Below, in pieces: positions 1 through 13,294 of a DNA stretch of 64,000 nt. Under the pieces are notes generated by a model that was given only the letters and a program-made list of their open reading frames with translations, ran no database searches and was not told the DNA's origin. A program made the translations under genes and the position numbers. This DNA comes from Aselliscus stoliczkanus (Eukaryota > Chordata > Mammalia > Chiroptera > Hipposideridae): positions 84,094,501-84,158,500 of the forward strand of contig CM066734.1 in assembly GCA_033961575.1 (NCBI GenBank). Reading direction: 5' to 3'. Every line of letters starts with the position of its first letter. Within the stretch, counting starts at the first letter, position 1.

Positions 1-149
1 GCTATGGAAAAATCAGAGAGCAAATGGACCAGAGTAAAAGAGGCTATAAGATGGTATTGCAGGCCCAACTGAGTTGAGACTTCAATTTTCTAGAAGCACC
101 ACCATATATCTGTCACTGAACAACAGTCCTCTAAGGCCTGTATTAATGT

Positions 150-255
150 GCCTATTTACAGGCAAGAAAGCTGACCCACTTGCTTCAGATCACAGAAATG
201 AGGGTAGAGCTTGGATTTGAATCTAAAGTCATTCAATTCCAAAATCTGTATATTT
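150..255 (-). repeat. MIR SINE fragment
   Basis: The pattern TTTACAGGCAAGAAAGCTGA, TCAGATCACAG and GCTTGGATTTGAATC is the reverse complement of the middle of the ancient MIR SINE. It is degraded and carries no gene. Confidence 0.6.
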
Positions 256-1064
256 AACTACTACCTTGTATTATCATTATCATGAAAACTTTTGGGATTT
301 TAGGTACTATGAAACACCTACCTGTGCTCTTGACTGCCATGCTATAATGTGTAAGTTTGGGAATGAAGTTGGGAGACTGAAGATGTTAGGTTATAATTAT
401 TGCTTTGTACCCTCAACTGAAGTGTCACAACACATTGGTATGGATCACTGGTTGTGAGGACAGATCACTAGCAATATGTTACTAATAACCTTTATCGCAG
501 GGCTGTTTGCATATGACTTATTTAAAAAATAAATAGAATTAAGGAATATTCAAAGGCAACTTAGTATATACATAGTAGGGTAGGGGGGAGGCATGAATAA
601 TTTTGGTTATTATGATATTTTTCTATCCATTATTTTCTTTCCAGAGTTTTTCTTCACTAATAAAATTATATTCATTTTATTCCAACTACATCGATAAGTA
701 ATGCCTTTTTGTGTTCTCTGATTATATTTATCATGTTAAAATGAACTTCCAAATTTCGTTTAGGCTTATATTTTATAGTATGGAATGTACTCATTTGGTT
801 TCCTAACCACACAGAACAGCAAATGGACTTTTAGTTCAATCTCATGCTTATGGATTTATTGACCTTCTGGGTAATATTAATGAGACATTTAGAACTTATA
901 AGAACAAAATAAAAACATTTCAACTTTTAGGTATATATAAATAAGTTTTCTTTGGCCTATATGTGAAGCCCTTCTTTAGCTTCAGCTTTGTCATAAACAT
1001 CTCAATATCTTTTTCAATTCCATGTCAGATTCTTAAAATTCATCAGTTAATAAAGGCACCATAA

Positions 1065-1555
1065 TACCACCCCCCCCCCAACAAAAATTCTGATCCACAT
1101 TCTAATCTCCAGAACCTGTGAATATGCTGTTACATAGCAAGGGGAATTAAGGTTACTAATGGAATTAAGGTTTCTAATCAACTGGATTTAAAATAGGGAG
1201 ATTATTCTGGATTATCTGGGTCAGCCCAATATGATCACAAGAGTCCTTAAAAATGGAAGGAAAAAGCAGAAGAGTCAGAGGGAAATGCAATTACAGAAAA
1301 GGTATGGGGAGTGGCAGTGTTGCTGGCTTTGAAGATGCAGGAAGATGGCCATGAGCCAAGGAATGTGGGCAGACTCTAAAAACTGGAAAGGACAAGGAAA
1401 AAGATTCTCCTCAGAAAGAAAGGCAAACCTGCCAACACCTTGTTTTTAGCGTCTGAACTTCAGAATAGTTAGTAGTTAGGTAACACATTGAATCATTTTA
1501 AGTTACTAAATTTGTTTTAATTTGTCAGAGCAGTAATGGAAAACTAATAAAATAT
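1065..1555 (+). repeat. MLT1-type LTR (ERVL-MaLR)
   Basis: Landmarks in order are CCAGAACCTGTGAATATG, a degraded GGGAGATTATTCTGGATTAT, CACAAGAGTCCTTAAAAATG, GGCCATGAGCCAAGGAATG, a CCTGCCAACACCTTG block and a final GTTACTAAATTTGT near AATGGAAAACTAATA. This order is typical of a solo MLT1 LTR of the mammalian MaLR group. No internal retroviral sequence follows. A C-run at 1069-1079 lies at its left edge. Confidence 0.8.
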
Positions 1556-1689
1556 GTGCCATTTGCAAGATTGTGACATTCATATTTTGGATGCCTCATC
1601 TTTCTGTTCATAAATTCTCTGCTTCTTTAATGACATCTCCCATAAGAGACAGAAGATCTGAGTAGATCAAATTGACATTTTCACTACAC

Positions 1690-2451
1690 TGAGTCTTCCA
1701 ATTAATGAACACAGTGTATCTCTTAATTTTTTGTCTTCTTTGCTTTCTTTCACCAGCATTTGTAATTTTCAGCATACAGCTCCTGTATATCTTTTGTTAG
1801 ACTTATACCTAGTATTTCATTATTTTAGTTATTATAAATTTATTTAAAACATTTTTGTTTTCCAATTGATTGCTAGTGTATAGAAATATGATTGATATTT
1901 GTGCATTAATCCTGTATACTGAAACTTTGCTAAAGTCACTTATTAATGCAAGTTTGTTTGTTTGTTTTTCTTTTTGATGGTTCACTAGAGATTTTCTAAC
2001 TGAATAAATGTTATCTGTAAATATAAAATGTTTATCCCTTCCAATTCATATGCATTCTATTTCTTTTTCTTGCCTTACTGCACTGTCTAGCACTTCCAGT
2101 GTGGTAATGAATATGAGTAGTAAAAGTCATATCTTTGCCTTGTCCCCATTCTTGGGAAAACATTCAGTCTTTTCCAGTTAAGCACAACGTTAGTGGTATT
2201 ACAATGAGAAAGTTGCCTTCTATTTCTAGTTTGCTTAGAGGGTTATTATTTTTTATATATTGTGAATGGGTATTGAATTTTGTCAAATGCTTTTTCTGCA
2301 TTACTTGATATAGTTTTGTGTTTTTAAAATTCTTATAGGCTGTTAATATGGTGGATTACATTGGTTAAATTTTGAATATTGAACCAGCCTTCTATTCTTG
2401 GGATAAATCACACTTCGTCATGGTATATTACTACTACTACTACTACTATTA
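1690..2451 (-). mobile_element. LINE-1 ORF2 fragment (part 1 of a split copy)
   Basis: On the plus strand the sequence reads as reverse-complement LINE-1 ORF2, with the familiar blocks GAATTTTGTCAAATGCTTTT, TCTGCATTACTTGATATAG and GGGATAAATCACACTTCGTC. The copy is old, with many stops and indels. It is interrupted at 2452 by a mariner element and resumes at 3149. A short TAC repeat (2430-2447) lies just before the break. Confidence 0.85.
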
Positions 2452-3148
2452 CGAGGTTAGACAATTAAGTTTCCGAACTCATCCTAGAAAAAGTACTCCA
2501 TACCTTATTATTATTTTTTATTTTTTATTTTTTTAGGGCGCTGTCACTGGCCCTTATATGTGGGACTGAACAGGGGCTGCTGGCTTCCCAGGCCAGCGCT
2601 TAACCACCGCGCCACTCGGCCGGCCCTCCTTATTGTTGAATATCACTATGGTGACCCTTGAAGTTCTCCCCTTGGAAAGCTATGCACTGATGCCAGCACC
2701 TAGTCCACCTTCAAAGCAATTTTGGAACTGTTTTTCTGGAATGGCCATCAGAGTTGTCATTGTATTACATTTGATGTCCTGAATGTCATAAAAACGTCTT
2801 CCTTTCAATATTTTCTTTATCTTTGGTTAAAGAAAGAAGTCATTGGGGACCAGATCAAGTGAGTAAGGAAGGTAGTCCAATACAGTTGTTTGTTGACTGG
2901 CAAAAAATTCCCTCATGGACAGTGCCATGTAAGCTGGTGCATTGTCATGATGCAAGAGCCATGAATTGTTGGTGAGAAGTTCAGGTTGTCTAACTTTTCC
3001 ATGAAGCCTTTTCAGCGTTTTTAAATATAATAGTAAAATTGTTTAACTGTCCAGTTGGTACAAATTCATAATGAATAATCTCTCTGATATCAAAAAAAGG
3101 TTAGCAACATCATTGCAACAAGTTTGCAAACTTAAATGTCAGACCTTA
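2452..3148 (-). mobile_element. Internally deleted mariner-type transposon, first lineage
   Basis: Terminal inverted repeats can be aligned: AGGTTAGACAATTAAGTTT at the left and AGGTCTGACATTTAAGTTT when the right end is read on the minus strand. TA dinucleotides flank both ends (2450-2451 and 3149-3150), as expected for Tc1/mariner insertion. The minus strand shows remains of the C-terminal half of a mariner transposase, including an aspartate-containing HHDN-like stretch near 2960 that is now degraded. At under 700 bp including an inserted SINE, it is less than half of a full mariner, so the 5' part of the gene was deleted. It sits in a LINE-1. Confidence 0.8.
2512..2626 (-). repeat. tRNA-derived SINE, short type
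   Basis: The plus strand shows a T-rich run, then GGGCGCTGTCACTGGCCC and the end CCACTCGGCCGGCCC, i.e. a tRNA-like head with A- and B-box-like blocks on the minus strand. Target duplication CCTTATTATT / CCTTATTGTT flanks it. It lies inside the mariner, which itself lies inside a LINE-1. Confidence 0.9.
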
Positions 3149-3660
3149 TATATATATTGCTGCATTAGATTTGCTAAATATTTTATTGAGGATTTTAAAA
3201 TCTATGTTCACAAAAGATATTGGTTTGTAGTTTCCTTTTCTTGTATTACCTTTGTTTGGTTTTGGTATGAAAGTAATGCTGGCCTCAAAATCAGTTGGAA
3301 AGTGTTCCTTTGTCTTTTAATTTTTGGAAGAGATTGTGTAGCATTTTTGTTATTCTATCAATGTTTTAGACAAACCTGAGTGAACCAATCTAGGCCTAGA
3401 GATTTCTTGTCCAAAATGTTTATAACTTTAAATTTAATTTTCTTAATACTCATAATATCATTCCAGTTTTCTGTTTTATCTTGGATGAATTTAAATGGTT
3501 TGTGGTTTTTGAGTAAATGGTCTATTTCATCTATGTTGTCAAAATGTGCGTAGGCCTCCGTATGGTGTTCCCTAATTTTGCTTTCAGTGTCTGCAGAGTC
3601 TGTCATGACATCCCCTCTTTCATTTCTATTTTAAAAGTCTTTACAGTCTTATCTGAATCT
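3149..3660 (-). mobile_element. LINE-1 ORF2 fragment (part 2 of the split copy)
   Basis: This continues the copy that stops at 2451. It carries TTTGGTATGAAAGTAATGCT, GGCCTCAAAATCAGTTGGAA and AGTAAATGGTCTATTTC, all standard reverse-strand LINE-1 ORF2 blocks. Sequence to about 4260 beyond this is not clearly assignable. Confidence 0.85.
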
Positions 3661-5224
3661 GACCTGCCTGTGTGTCATTCAGTAGCAAGTCTGAGACCTG
3701 GGTAATGATCTAACTCTAAGTTTAGTTATCAGAGTCTTTCTTATGCTGACTAGGGTCAGATCCACGCATGAACAGCTTGGGGGTGAAGTTCACAGCTAGC
3801 TTTATAGGGTTGCTTTTCTGAGCTCCTCCCTGTCTGTGATTTTCCTGTTCACCTTCCAGTTCCCTAAGGCTCACCTTTTCAGTCCTGCTGCCAGAAAGCT
3901 GGAACTTGATTTACTCTTCTGTGCCAGACATTTCTCATGAACTCAGCAGTGTTTGTGGCTTGGTAATTGAAAAGCAGAGAGGGAGTAAGCCAGCGAGCAT
4001 TTGCCCCACTCCATTCCTCCTCCAAGTGGGGAGAAAGTCTCCCCTTCTTCAGGGTTTTAGGCATCTGCAGGCCCTTATTCACTGTGCTGTTAAGTGACCC
4101 GTTACCTACTCCTTAAGCCTAAACTAGAGCGCTTTTCCTGGAACTTTTTCTGTCTTCGCTGATGCTTACTTCAGGATTTTAGGGTGCTTGGCGTTTAGGC
4201 CAGGAGATACCAGTGATAAAGAAAGGTAAACACACTGTTGTTTCAGTGGTACTCCAAATCTTATCTTCTTTCCTAACCCACCTGCTCTCAGTCTTCAAAT
4301 AGCTGCTCTATGTGTTGTGTCTATATTTAGTGAGAGCGATATGATAGAATGTGTTTATTATATCTTACTCCAAACTGGAACTGGATAGAAAATTTTTATT
4401 AGATTGGATGGTAATGCACTTTGAATTGATCAACCTTTGCAATTGCAAATTTGATGGAGGACACTTGTGCCCTAATAGGGTAGTGATGATAAGGGGGCTA
4501 TATGAGTATGAAGATCAAAGTTAAATAGCTTCTTCTCATAACTTCACCAAGAACTGCCTCAGCTCTCAAACTCATTATTCCCTGCTCCTGCCCCTCCCTG
4601 GCCTCCTTTAAGGCCCTGTATTGAAGGGTTGGAGTCCTTTTCTACTCAAGGACACCATTTACCATAAACCTCAGTGTCATAGGATTGCAAACTGAGCATA
4701 ACAGAATTCCATCTCCACCGCCCTATGTTTCTAGTCAGTTGTCCACTGATGGTTTCATTTGTCAACATTTGCTAATTTCATCGTCATTTTCATGTGACAT
4801 CTGTAGTACACTTATAGACCATTGCATATAAAATTTCTTGGATGAAACTGAAAGATTCTTATATTTTTATAGCTTCACTTTAAGTGATTAAAAATTTTTT
4901 TTTGACTATTAGTTAATCAATTCATGGGCATGTTGAAATGGTGAAAGTTCACACTGCTTTAAAGCCCACAGAAAGATGATTGTATGTATAATTTGCTGAA
5001 ATCCTCCTTATTTTTATGTCACCAGTAAATCTCCTGTAAGCAGTTTAGTTATTCACACATTGAGAAGTATGAGTATGTGGATTAGGGAAAGTAAAAGACT
5101 GTGTGGGAATTTACAAAGATCAGGAATGCTGGCTGGCCCTGTTGAATCCAATTTTGTCTTCTTCATGATCAGCTTAGAATCAGAATATAACTGCTGAAAT
5201 GTGCTATTATTATTGCTGAAATTA

Positions 5225-5340
5225 GACTGTTGATCTAACTTACGAAAAAACAAAATTAAATGATTTGCTCCAGGTTGCACAGCTAGGCGATGTCAAGACC
5301 AGGCCTGAGATACAAGTCTTCCGACTTTCAGCTTATTGTA
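5225..5340 (-). repeat. MIR SINE fragment
   Basis: The run GATTTGCTCCAGGTTGCACA, then GCTAGGCGATGTCAAGACC, is the reverse complement of the conserved MIR core. It is degraded. Confidence 0.65.
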
Positions 5341-7099
5341 CCATGAAGCAATTCTGCAGAACTCAACATCAGCAGGAATAGGATTCAGAATGCCAGGGGC
5401 ATGCAGGAAGTTTATGTCCTTTTGAAGCCTATATACTGGCTTTAGATCTTGTTAGGGTTGGTGGAATTCTTTTGAATGTTTTTATATGCATTGAGTTTAA
5501 AGGTCAGGAGAGGCAGGGTCAGGGGTTTTATGACTGCACTTTGGTCACTCAGCAGACACTATCATAAGCTCCTGTTTTTGGTACATACTCAGTAGTGTCG
5601 TCTACAACAACAGTAACGAGGGCAAACAATTATTGAGAGCATGTGTTGCCAGGCATCAGATTGGTCCCAGCTGATAAAGAAGGGAGACCAGGTTCAGTGT
5701 CGGCCCTCAAGGAGCTGAGTGTGGAGTGGTCTGTAGCTGCAGAATTTTTCCTGAGCTAAAGAATGCATAATTAGAGGTCAACCTTTTTCTTTCCTTTTCT
5801 TTCTTCTTGTATTTTGTATTCATTATTTTTTCTAAATGTGGGATATGTATCTAAGAACTATTTTAATCTTCCTTGCATTTTTGAAGACCCTGAGCCATCT
5901 TTGGTGAATAAAGAACGAGTGGTATAAGCAGATAGATTCTTAATACTGCCTCATTAAAGGGGTAACCATGGTTTTTTTCTGGTTTCTTTAATACCCCTGG
6001 CAGCTTCAGGTGTTGGAGTGCTCCTAAGTCTCTAGGTTTTTGTCCTCATCCCTGCTAGCATCTAGAGGGTGCTAGGTATTTCTAGACTCAGCTCACCCCT
6101 GGCTCTGCTGTCTCATCACCTGCTCTGATTTTGAGTGGCTGAGCTGCAGCCGCTATCACATTTGACCTGGGCTGGGCCATGTTCTCTGATTCATCACCCC
6201 CTGTCAGCACTGATATCTTGACTGGATTCACCCTGTTACACGGACTAAATTATCAGCATACATCTATAGTACTACTAAATAAATTATATGATAAACACTG
6301 AATTACAAAAGACAGAAAGAAAGGGAAAAACAGAAACTTGTTGCAGTGTAGTTCTTTGGAAAGAGAAGTGAGGTGATTTAAAGGGATGATTTCTGGTAGG
6401 AACTATTTTGGCTCTGCATTGCACCTTAAATCTGCTGGGTTATAACATCAAATATTTTCAAGTGATGATAGCTGATGAGGTCAAAGAAGCAAGGTGGCTC
6501 CTAGGAATTATATTTGTTTAATGATTTGATGGCTTTGGCCTCTTCAGTATTTTATGTCTTTAAGGCTTTAACCCAAAACCTAAAAGAACATGACAACTCT
6601 TGTCATACAATATATAACACAATATTTTTATTTAGAAGTAATATAATTGATGATTGTAGTAAATAAACAGAGCTAATTGAAAGAGGAAACAGACACACTG
6701 GCTTCTGCAATCTAGGTTAGGTTACTAGTATTTGCAGTGTTTTGCTAGCATTGGAAGCCCACCATGCATCCCTGGAGGCCTTCAAATTGGATCCCTATTC
6801 TATGAGGGGGAATCCAAGAGACTACAGGCCACACCTGAAGATCAGGGCCCTTAGAGGGCTCTTTCAAAATGTCCCCATGAGGATTGATTAAGGCAGAACA
6901 CGTAGAATCCTTTAGGGCTTACAGATCCAAGGCCTGGAGCATTTTGTAGCAACTAAGACTAGAGAGAGTTCCATGAGGTATTTCTGGAGCCATGTGCTGT
7001 TCTGTGTAGGCTCTAAACCTTTAAATGAGAATTGGCCTAAAGTCCCTGGCTTATACCTTGAAATATCAAGAGGAATGATGGTAGGAATAATGGTCTGAG

Positions 7100-7270
7100 T
7101 CTAAATCCCATGAAACAAAACCATAATAATAATAAAAAGCAATGACAAACACTTAACTGCTTTACTTGTTATGTCTATTTACTCATTACAATACCCCTTA
7201 GAGATACTATTATTTCCCCCCTTTTGCAAATTTACAAATGAGGAAACAAAACTATTAATTGCTTGGGTCT
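7100..7270 (-). repeat. MIR SINE fragment
   Basis: ACAATACCCCTTAGAGATAC and ACAAATGAGGAAACAAAACT mark the reverse-strand MIR core. Confidence 0.6.
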
Positions 7271-7749
7271 CATAGAAGGAAAATGGAGTTTTTCTTTGTG
7301 ACAAATGCAGACTCTTTAAATGACTCAAGGTGGAAAAAAAGGACAATACTATTTACATTATCTTGTTCTTACAATAGTAACTATAAATATTCAGCCATAG
7401 TTTTAGATCTGGAAGATGTCCTTTGATTTTATGGTAGATAATCAGAAACCCCCAAAGTCTCATTTAACCGAGACATACAAACAGTAAATGGCAGAGTTGA
7501 GAGTAAAATGCAAGTCTTTTGCTGACCAAAGAACAGTCCTTCCATTAACTTTTTGGTAGTAGATTTCAGAGTTGTCAGGAAAGTTGACTTGGCTTTGTGC
7601 AAACATATAGTAACCAAGAATCTGCTACCATCTAGTGGGTCAACTGAGTAATTGATATTTTCAAAAAGTTTCACATAATGTGTACAGAGAGTACTGTCCA
7701 ACACAAAGTATACCGTTGTCAGAGAATATGGGTAAGTAAGGAAGGAATT

Positions 7750-7860
7750 GTAGAGATTATCTAGTCTATTGCCAACACTTTACAGATAGGTGTATAAGGA
7801 TATTGAACGGAATTTCCAAGGTCACATAAGGTGGCAAAACTGTGATAAAACCCTGGTCTC
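7750..7860 (-). repeat. MIR SINE fragment
   Basis: ACTTTACAGATAGGTGTAT, CCAAGGTCACATAAGGTGGC and an AACCCTGGTCTC end follow the reverse MIR consensus order. Confidence 0.6.
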
Positions 7861-9099
7861 TTTACTTTCAGTTCATTCCTTTTTCTTTTTCCTTCTGGTA
7901 TTCCATCCATGGGGGGAGAAAAGATCCTTTCAATTCAAAGAATCCAAAATCAAAGTATTTTCTTGAAGTATTGTGAGGCTTTCATTGTGTATAATATTAC
8001 TGAACCTTGCATGTTTGCAGTCAGTTCTTAGTTATATTAATGGAAAGGAAAACTGGCATATGTAATATGGACATATATCTCCATATCTGTATATTTTATG
8101 GCTATGTCTATCCCTCTACCTGTATATATAATCTTTTTTCTTAGATTAACACTAGAATAAATTTCCTTTTCTTGGGCACTTGATAACTTATGATAGCCTA
8201 GAAATATACTAGATAGCATTAGACTGCTGGTCAGTATTTTTTTTAAAGTTAATAAAACGTAAAAAGGTTAATAGAATATGTGGTAGACATTATATAAACT
8301 ATACCTTATGCCATTATAGTCATAGCAGTAGAGGAATCTTGTAATAAATTTCAAAGATGCTTATTTCAAAAACAGAATTTTATTTGTTCCTTTGATAAAT
8401 TTATATTCCATACCATGTAGCATACAAGATGACCACCATAAACTTTTAAATATTCCTCAAAAACTAGTTTGTTGAATCTATGCATGAAATGGACAGTATA
8501 TGGAGTCTTCTCTCTTTGTCCCACTTGCTAGTTTGTTTCTTCAGTTCTTTTGCCTGAAGAGATGGACTAAATATCTGGGGGAGTGAGAACTGTTTATCTA
8601 AAAGAACTGTTGTTCTTTTTAAAAACAGCAGGGGAGATGGGACAGAGAGAAACATAGGTTTCTCTCAGGAAAAATCGGTTCGTGTCTTTTTTTGGATGAT
8701 CTTGGCTATATGGGAGATTTTGGAGACTTTCTTGATTTGTCACCTCTTTTCTATACTTTTTGGATATGCTTGTCTAAGCCATTCTCATAAGTGGAAGTCA
8801 CTATCAAGCATCTTATCACTTGTTATCATCTTCAGTTTTTCAGGATGCTGGACACACTTTAATAATTCCAGTATATTGTCAGCAATTTTATAATAATACC
8901 TAAAAGAAAGACATCTTTAAAACCCTTGGACCCAGACAAAAATATATAAAATGAGCCAGCTATTAAAATATATAGGGTAGACAATGCCTTTCTGACCAAA
9001 CCATGAAAAATTTCCTCTAACATAATTTTGGGCCTAATTTCGAGAAGCTGCTCTTCCTTAATTAGCCACTATGCCTGATGGGCAGAGACAGTAGGGTGT

Positions 9100-9340
9100 A
9101 TAAATTGAGCACATGGGTTCTGAGGTCAGATTGCCCAGCTTGAATACCACCTCCATCACCATTTGTTACTGGATAGCCTTCAGCCAATAAACCTCCTTGT
9201 GTATCAGTTTTCTGATTTATAAAATTGTCATAATTATTGTAGCTATTTCATAGAGGTTTATTTTTGTGTGTGTGAATATGAGATAGTGAAGTTAAAGTGT
9301 TTTGAATAGTGTTTGGCACATAGTAAACAATAATTTTCAG
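9100..9340 (+). repeat. MIR SINE copy
   Basis: TCTGAGGTCAGATTGCCCAG, then a TCAGTTTTCTGATTTATAAA block and GTGTTTGGCACATAGTAAAC, follow the MIR consensus from head to tail on the plus strand. This is a nearly full-length but old copy. Confidence 0.75.
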
Positions 9341-10269
9341 CTATTAAAATACTTATTAATGGGCTCTAGTTAGAGATCTAAGTCTAGGCCTAGCTCATGA
9401 GACCATGAATCAGATAACCAATCTGTGTTCTAACCATTTAGAATGAATTCTGTTCCATAGAGAAGAGGTGTTCAGTGTCTTGAAAAGAGCAATGTTTCCT
9501 TTGAATGTGTTGAATCTGACTCCACTCTGTACTATGTGGGGCTATGCAGATTAGTTTAATGTTGGGAGGAGCCATTATTCCCTCTCTTTCTCAACGATTG
9601 TTAGAAGTGGTTGGCATCACAAGAGTAAAAGACGATGTAGACTGCTCTTCAACAGTATGTGGATAATGCCCATTTCTGGCCCTGTCCTTGGCTTACTGGT
9701 CCCTGGGCAGGAGGCAACAGGCATAACTGGTCTCTGAGAGTAATGTCTTTATGGCAGGCGGGGCCTGCGCCAAGGAGACATGGGCATGGGAGCCCTGGAT
9801 TTACAGTGGAGAACTCATTAAAATACCACATCATAGCTTCCTCATCTCTCTCAACTATTGTCACATACCAATGGAGAGGTTTTGGAAATAGCCATGGACA
9901 GTGTGGACCTGGACTACACCTCAGGTGTAGAAATGAAAAAATCCTGGCATAGCATTTTGAGGCCTTACTTCCATATCTGAGTTAGAATATTTTTTCTTTC
10001 TCGCTGGATCTTAAGTGTGGCAGGTTAGTTAATGATGTTGATCATACTCTTTAGTTAATGTACATTATCATCTTTGGTTTATGTAAGACCCAGCTCTTTT
10101 TTAATTTATCCCATTCCTCATACCCCATTTCCCTTTGCCTATAAGTAATAGTTTCATGTACTGTTTATGTATTTACTTTCATTGTATCTCTCCTTATCAA
10201 AAGTAAAATTTTGATTTGCATGCATGCATTTTTAATTTAAGAAGATGGTAATGTGTAAAAAAATCATTG

Positions 10270-10400
10270 TGTTTCTTGTATTTTTTTTTGTCAGCACTAT
10301 GATTATAAGATCCATCCATGTTGCTATATGTACATCTTCTGGTATTTTTAATGTCTGTGTAATATTCCACAGTATGCATCTATTATATTCTACATGTTTA
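10270..10400 (-). mobile_element. Old LINE-1 fragment (ORF2 C-terminus)
   Basis: A minus-strand frame reads HTVEYYTDIKNT followed by SNMDGSYN, resembling the conserved C-terminal stretch of LINE-1 ORF2 protein (MEYY-AIK then W-MD). The plus strand has AAGATCCATCCATGTTGCTA. The boundaries are uncertain. Confidence 0.55.
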
Positions 10401-12061
10401 TTCTAGGCTAAGGCTAGATATCCAGTTTTTGTTTGACTCTTTGCCTCCACACACACCACTTCAAAAGCAGATATGAATCACAAGTTCTCTCTTTCTCAGC
10501 TTGGCTGTTAAATGAGAATGCAGTGACTTAAAACAGAGGCTGGGAAGTATGGATTGAAATTGGAGAAAGCAGGCTAAGTTTTAATGAAAATTCACTAAGT
10601 ATGGACAGTATGGTTGTTTAAAAGATTTTTTGTAGTTGGGTTTAAAATCAAATAATGTGTTTACTGAATTGTGTATGGGAAAAAAGGGCCTAATCATGAA
10701 AAGCTCACATCATTGATGTTCTTAGCATTTTATTCAGAGGGTAAAATTAGTCATTTATTAAGGAGGGGAAGTTGGACAGGGTAAGATATAAACCATTTCT
10801 ATTTTGTAAAGATTGTGTTCTGGACTGGCAGTTGCACAAATCAGTCTCTGATTGGGAGGAGTCAGCAGTATCATATGTCACATAAAGTAGAAGAAAAGGC
10901 TCAAGTCTCATAAAAATGCAAGTTGGAGAGAAAGTGGAGTTTAAATGGTCATTTTTATCATCTTTTCTGTGCCTCAAATTCTTGTGAATAGAGCAATGAT
11001 GAATAGTGATAGCATCCTTGCACTTATAGCATAAACCGAAGTATGGGTGGATAGCCTGAGTTTCTGAGCAGAAGCTCAGTCTTCTGTCTGATGTTTCCTA
11101 TATGCTGCTCATAAGCTTAACCTGAGGAGTAGAGGCTGTGACCAGTTTCACATACATGTGCTCCTGAGAGAACTATCTCTTTTTTTTTTTTAGTTAAGTA
11201 TTTAAACCCCAGCACACCATAGCTTCATGGTTGTTTTTCAGAAATAGCTAAGAAATAGAAGAAAGATCTTGGAAGATCTATTTTCAGAATGATGATCTTT
11301 CCTAAAGTTATGGCAATAATGATGCGGTTTTAAAATTAACATGTCAGAAAAGTTTTCTCAATGTTTGCATTCTATAACCATGGAAATGCTTAAAGCAACA
11401 ATAATTTGAAATATAGTTGTGCTAATTAAAAATTATGTAATTGACATTATATAATTGCCAATTGATGAGCATATTAATTTTATTTAAATCAAAATTAACC
11501 GCAGGTTTCATCATTGCAGTCTTTTGAGTTAATAATTGATGATTCTTCACAATTACTGTGACTCTCTGCTTTTTCCATAGAAACAATCTATTATAAATAG
11601 AGTGATGGCTGAGTATAATTGTTGGTTTCACTTGAGTATATTAGATATCATAATTGGGAATATATGAATGACAATGAGCCATATAAATGATAAACTGGAT
11701 GTGAAAAACTTATTGTAGATTAACATCTATATTCTTTTTATCCGTCTGTTAAGTTTGTAGCACTTTTGGCCTTATTCTGAGTTTATATCAGTGTCTTATT
11801 TTCATGTGATAAATTTTATAATATCTAAGCTTATTTTATGAACTAATTCTCAGATTATGGATTTAGAAAGTAATTTTTTTAAATGCTGCCAATTTTATTT
11901 CTGCTCAGCAAGTCTGCATTTAACTTGGATTTCTATTTATATTGTTTTGCCAGCCTTACAAGTGCTTTGTCATACTCTGCATGGTCACTGTAATGACAAA
12001 TGTGCTGATCTAACAAATTTCCAAAAGAATACAATTTATATTTGACTCTCTCACTCTATCT

Positions 12062-12390
12062 TTTTTTTTAATTAAAATTTATTGGGGTGACAATGGTTAG
12101 TAAAATTACATAAGTTTCAAGTGTACAATTCTGTAATACATCATCTATATATCATGTTGTGTATTCATCATTCAGAGTCAGTTCTCCTTCCATCACGATG
12201 TATTTAACCCCCTTTACCCTCATTTATCACCCCCCTCCCCCTTACCCTCTGGTAACCAGTAAACTATTGTCTGTGTCTGTGAGTTTTTGTTTCTTTATTT
12301 GTTTGTCTTGTTTCTTTGTTGTATTCAGTTTTATATCCCACATATCCCTGAAATCATATTGTTCTTGACTTTTTCTCTCACTCTGTCTTT
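12062..12390 (-). mobile_element. LINE-1 3' end, 5'-truncated
   Basis: The plus strand starts with a T-run, then AATTTATTGGGGTGACAATG and TTCAAGTGTACAATTCTG, and continues through CCCTCTGGTAACCAGTAAAC. This is the 3'UTR of a LINE-1 lying on the minus strand with its poly(A) tail at the left. Similar 3' ends recur at 20698 and 43665. Confidence 0.8.
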
Positions 12391-13190
12391 CGGTACCCCT
12401 TCTCCTTCTCCAAGGCTTTTCCCAATTACCTGAGCTACTCCATTTCCTAATGACCAAGGGATGTTCAGATGGATCCCCCAATATGTCTGGGCTGGTTGCC
12501 AGTTGTTCATGGCCATCATCTGTCCTTACTGTTCGGTGTCCTGTTCGGATTAGTCAGGACCTGTGTCATACCAATTGTTAAATATTTTGAATCTCATCCC
12601 TGTTAACAGACTTTGGCCTCATTCCTTTTCTAACAAAATTGGCTTTTAAGCAAGGATTTGTGGTATCAGTTATTTACATATTTCTATGAATTTGGATCAA
12701 TGTCTTATATTTTCAAGAGCACTGACTTGGAGAATGGTTGACATGGTTTTGTTTCAGGCAGGGGTGATTTTGAAGAATGGGTGTGTTCATTATAGGGTTG
12801 GCCGGCCTCACAGATAGGCAGAGAGGACATGTCCACATGCTGCAATGTGGTCTCCCGGAGAGTCTACTGTTCTCAAATATTTTCTCCCATCTATGTGTTT
12901 CTAAAATTTGAGTTACATATTGAGTCCTTTGGCTTCTACTATATATATTTAATTTTTATTTTCGGTATGTTAAATTGACTCATAAAACGTTCTAAAAATG
13001 TACAATTTTTCCTCTTTAACAAGGTACAATAAAACACAAAACCCCCAAACAGAATACTTGACATTTATAATTGAAAATCAAATTAACAGAATATTAAATA
13101 TTTACAAAACTGTGTCTTTAAAAATATTTATAAAGTTACATGCAATTTTGTAGAATTGACATAAAAGAATGGCTCAAAGATGAGAGAATT

Positions 13191-13294
13191 TTTTTTTTTT
13201 TTTGAGGGCAGTGTCACTGGCCCTCATATGGGACCGAACTGGGGCCCCTGGCTTCCCAAGCCAGCGCTTAACCACCGCGCCACTCGGCTGGCCC
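13191..13294 (-). repeat. tRNA-derived SINE, short type
   Basis: A T-run is followed by GAGGGCAGTGTCACTGGCCC and ends at CGCCACTCGGCTGGCCC. The duplicated target GAGAGAATTTTT flanks both sides, showing a clean retrotransposon insertion. Confidence 0.95.
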
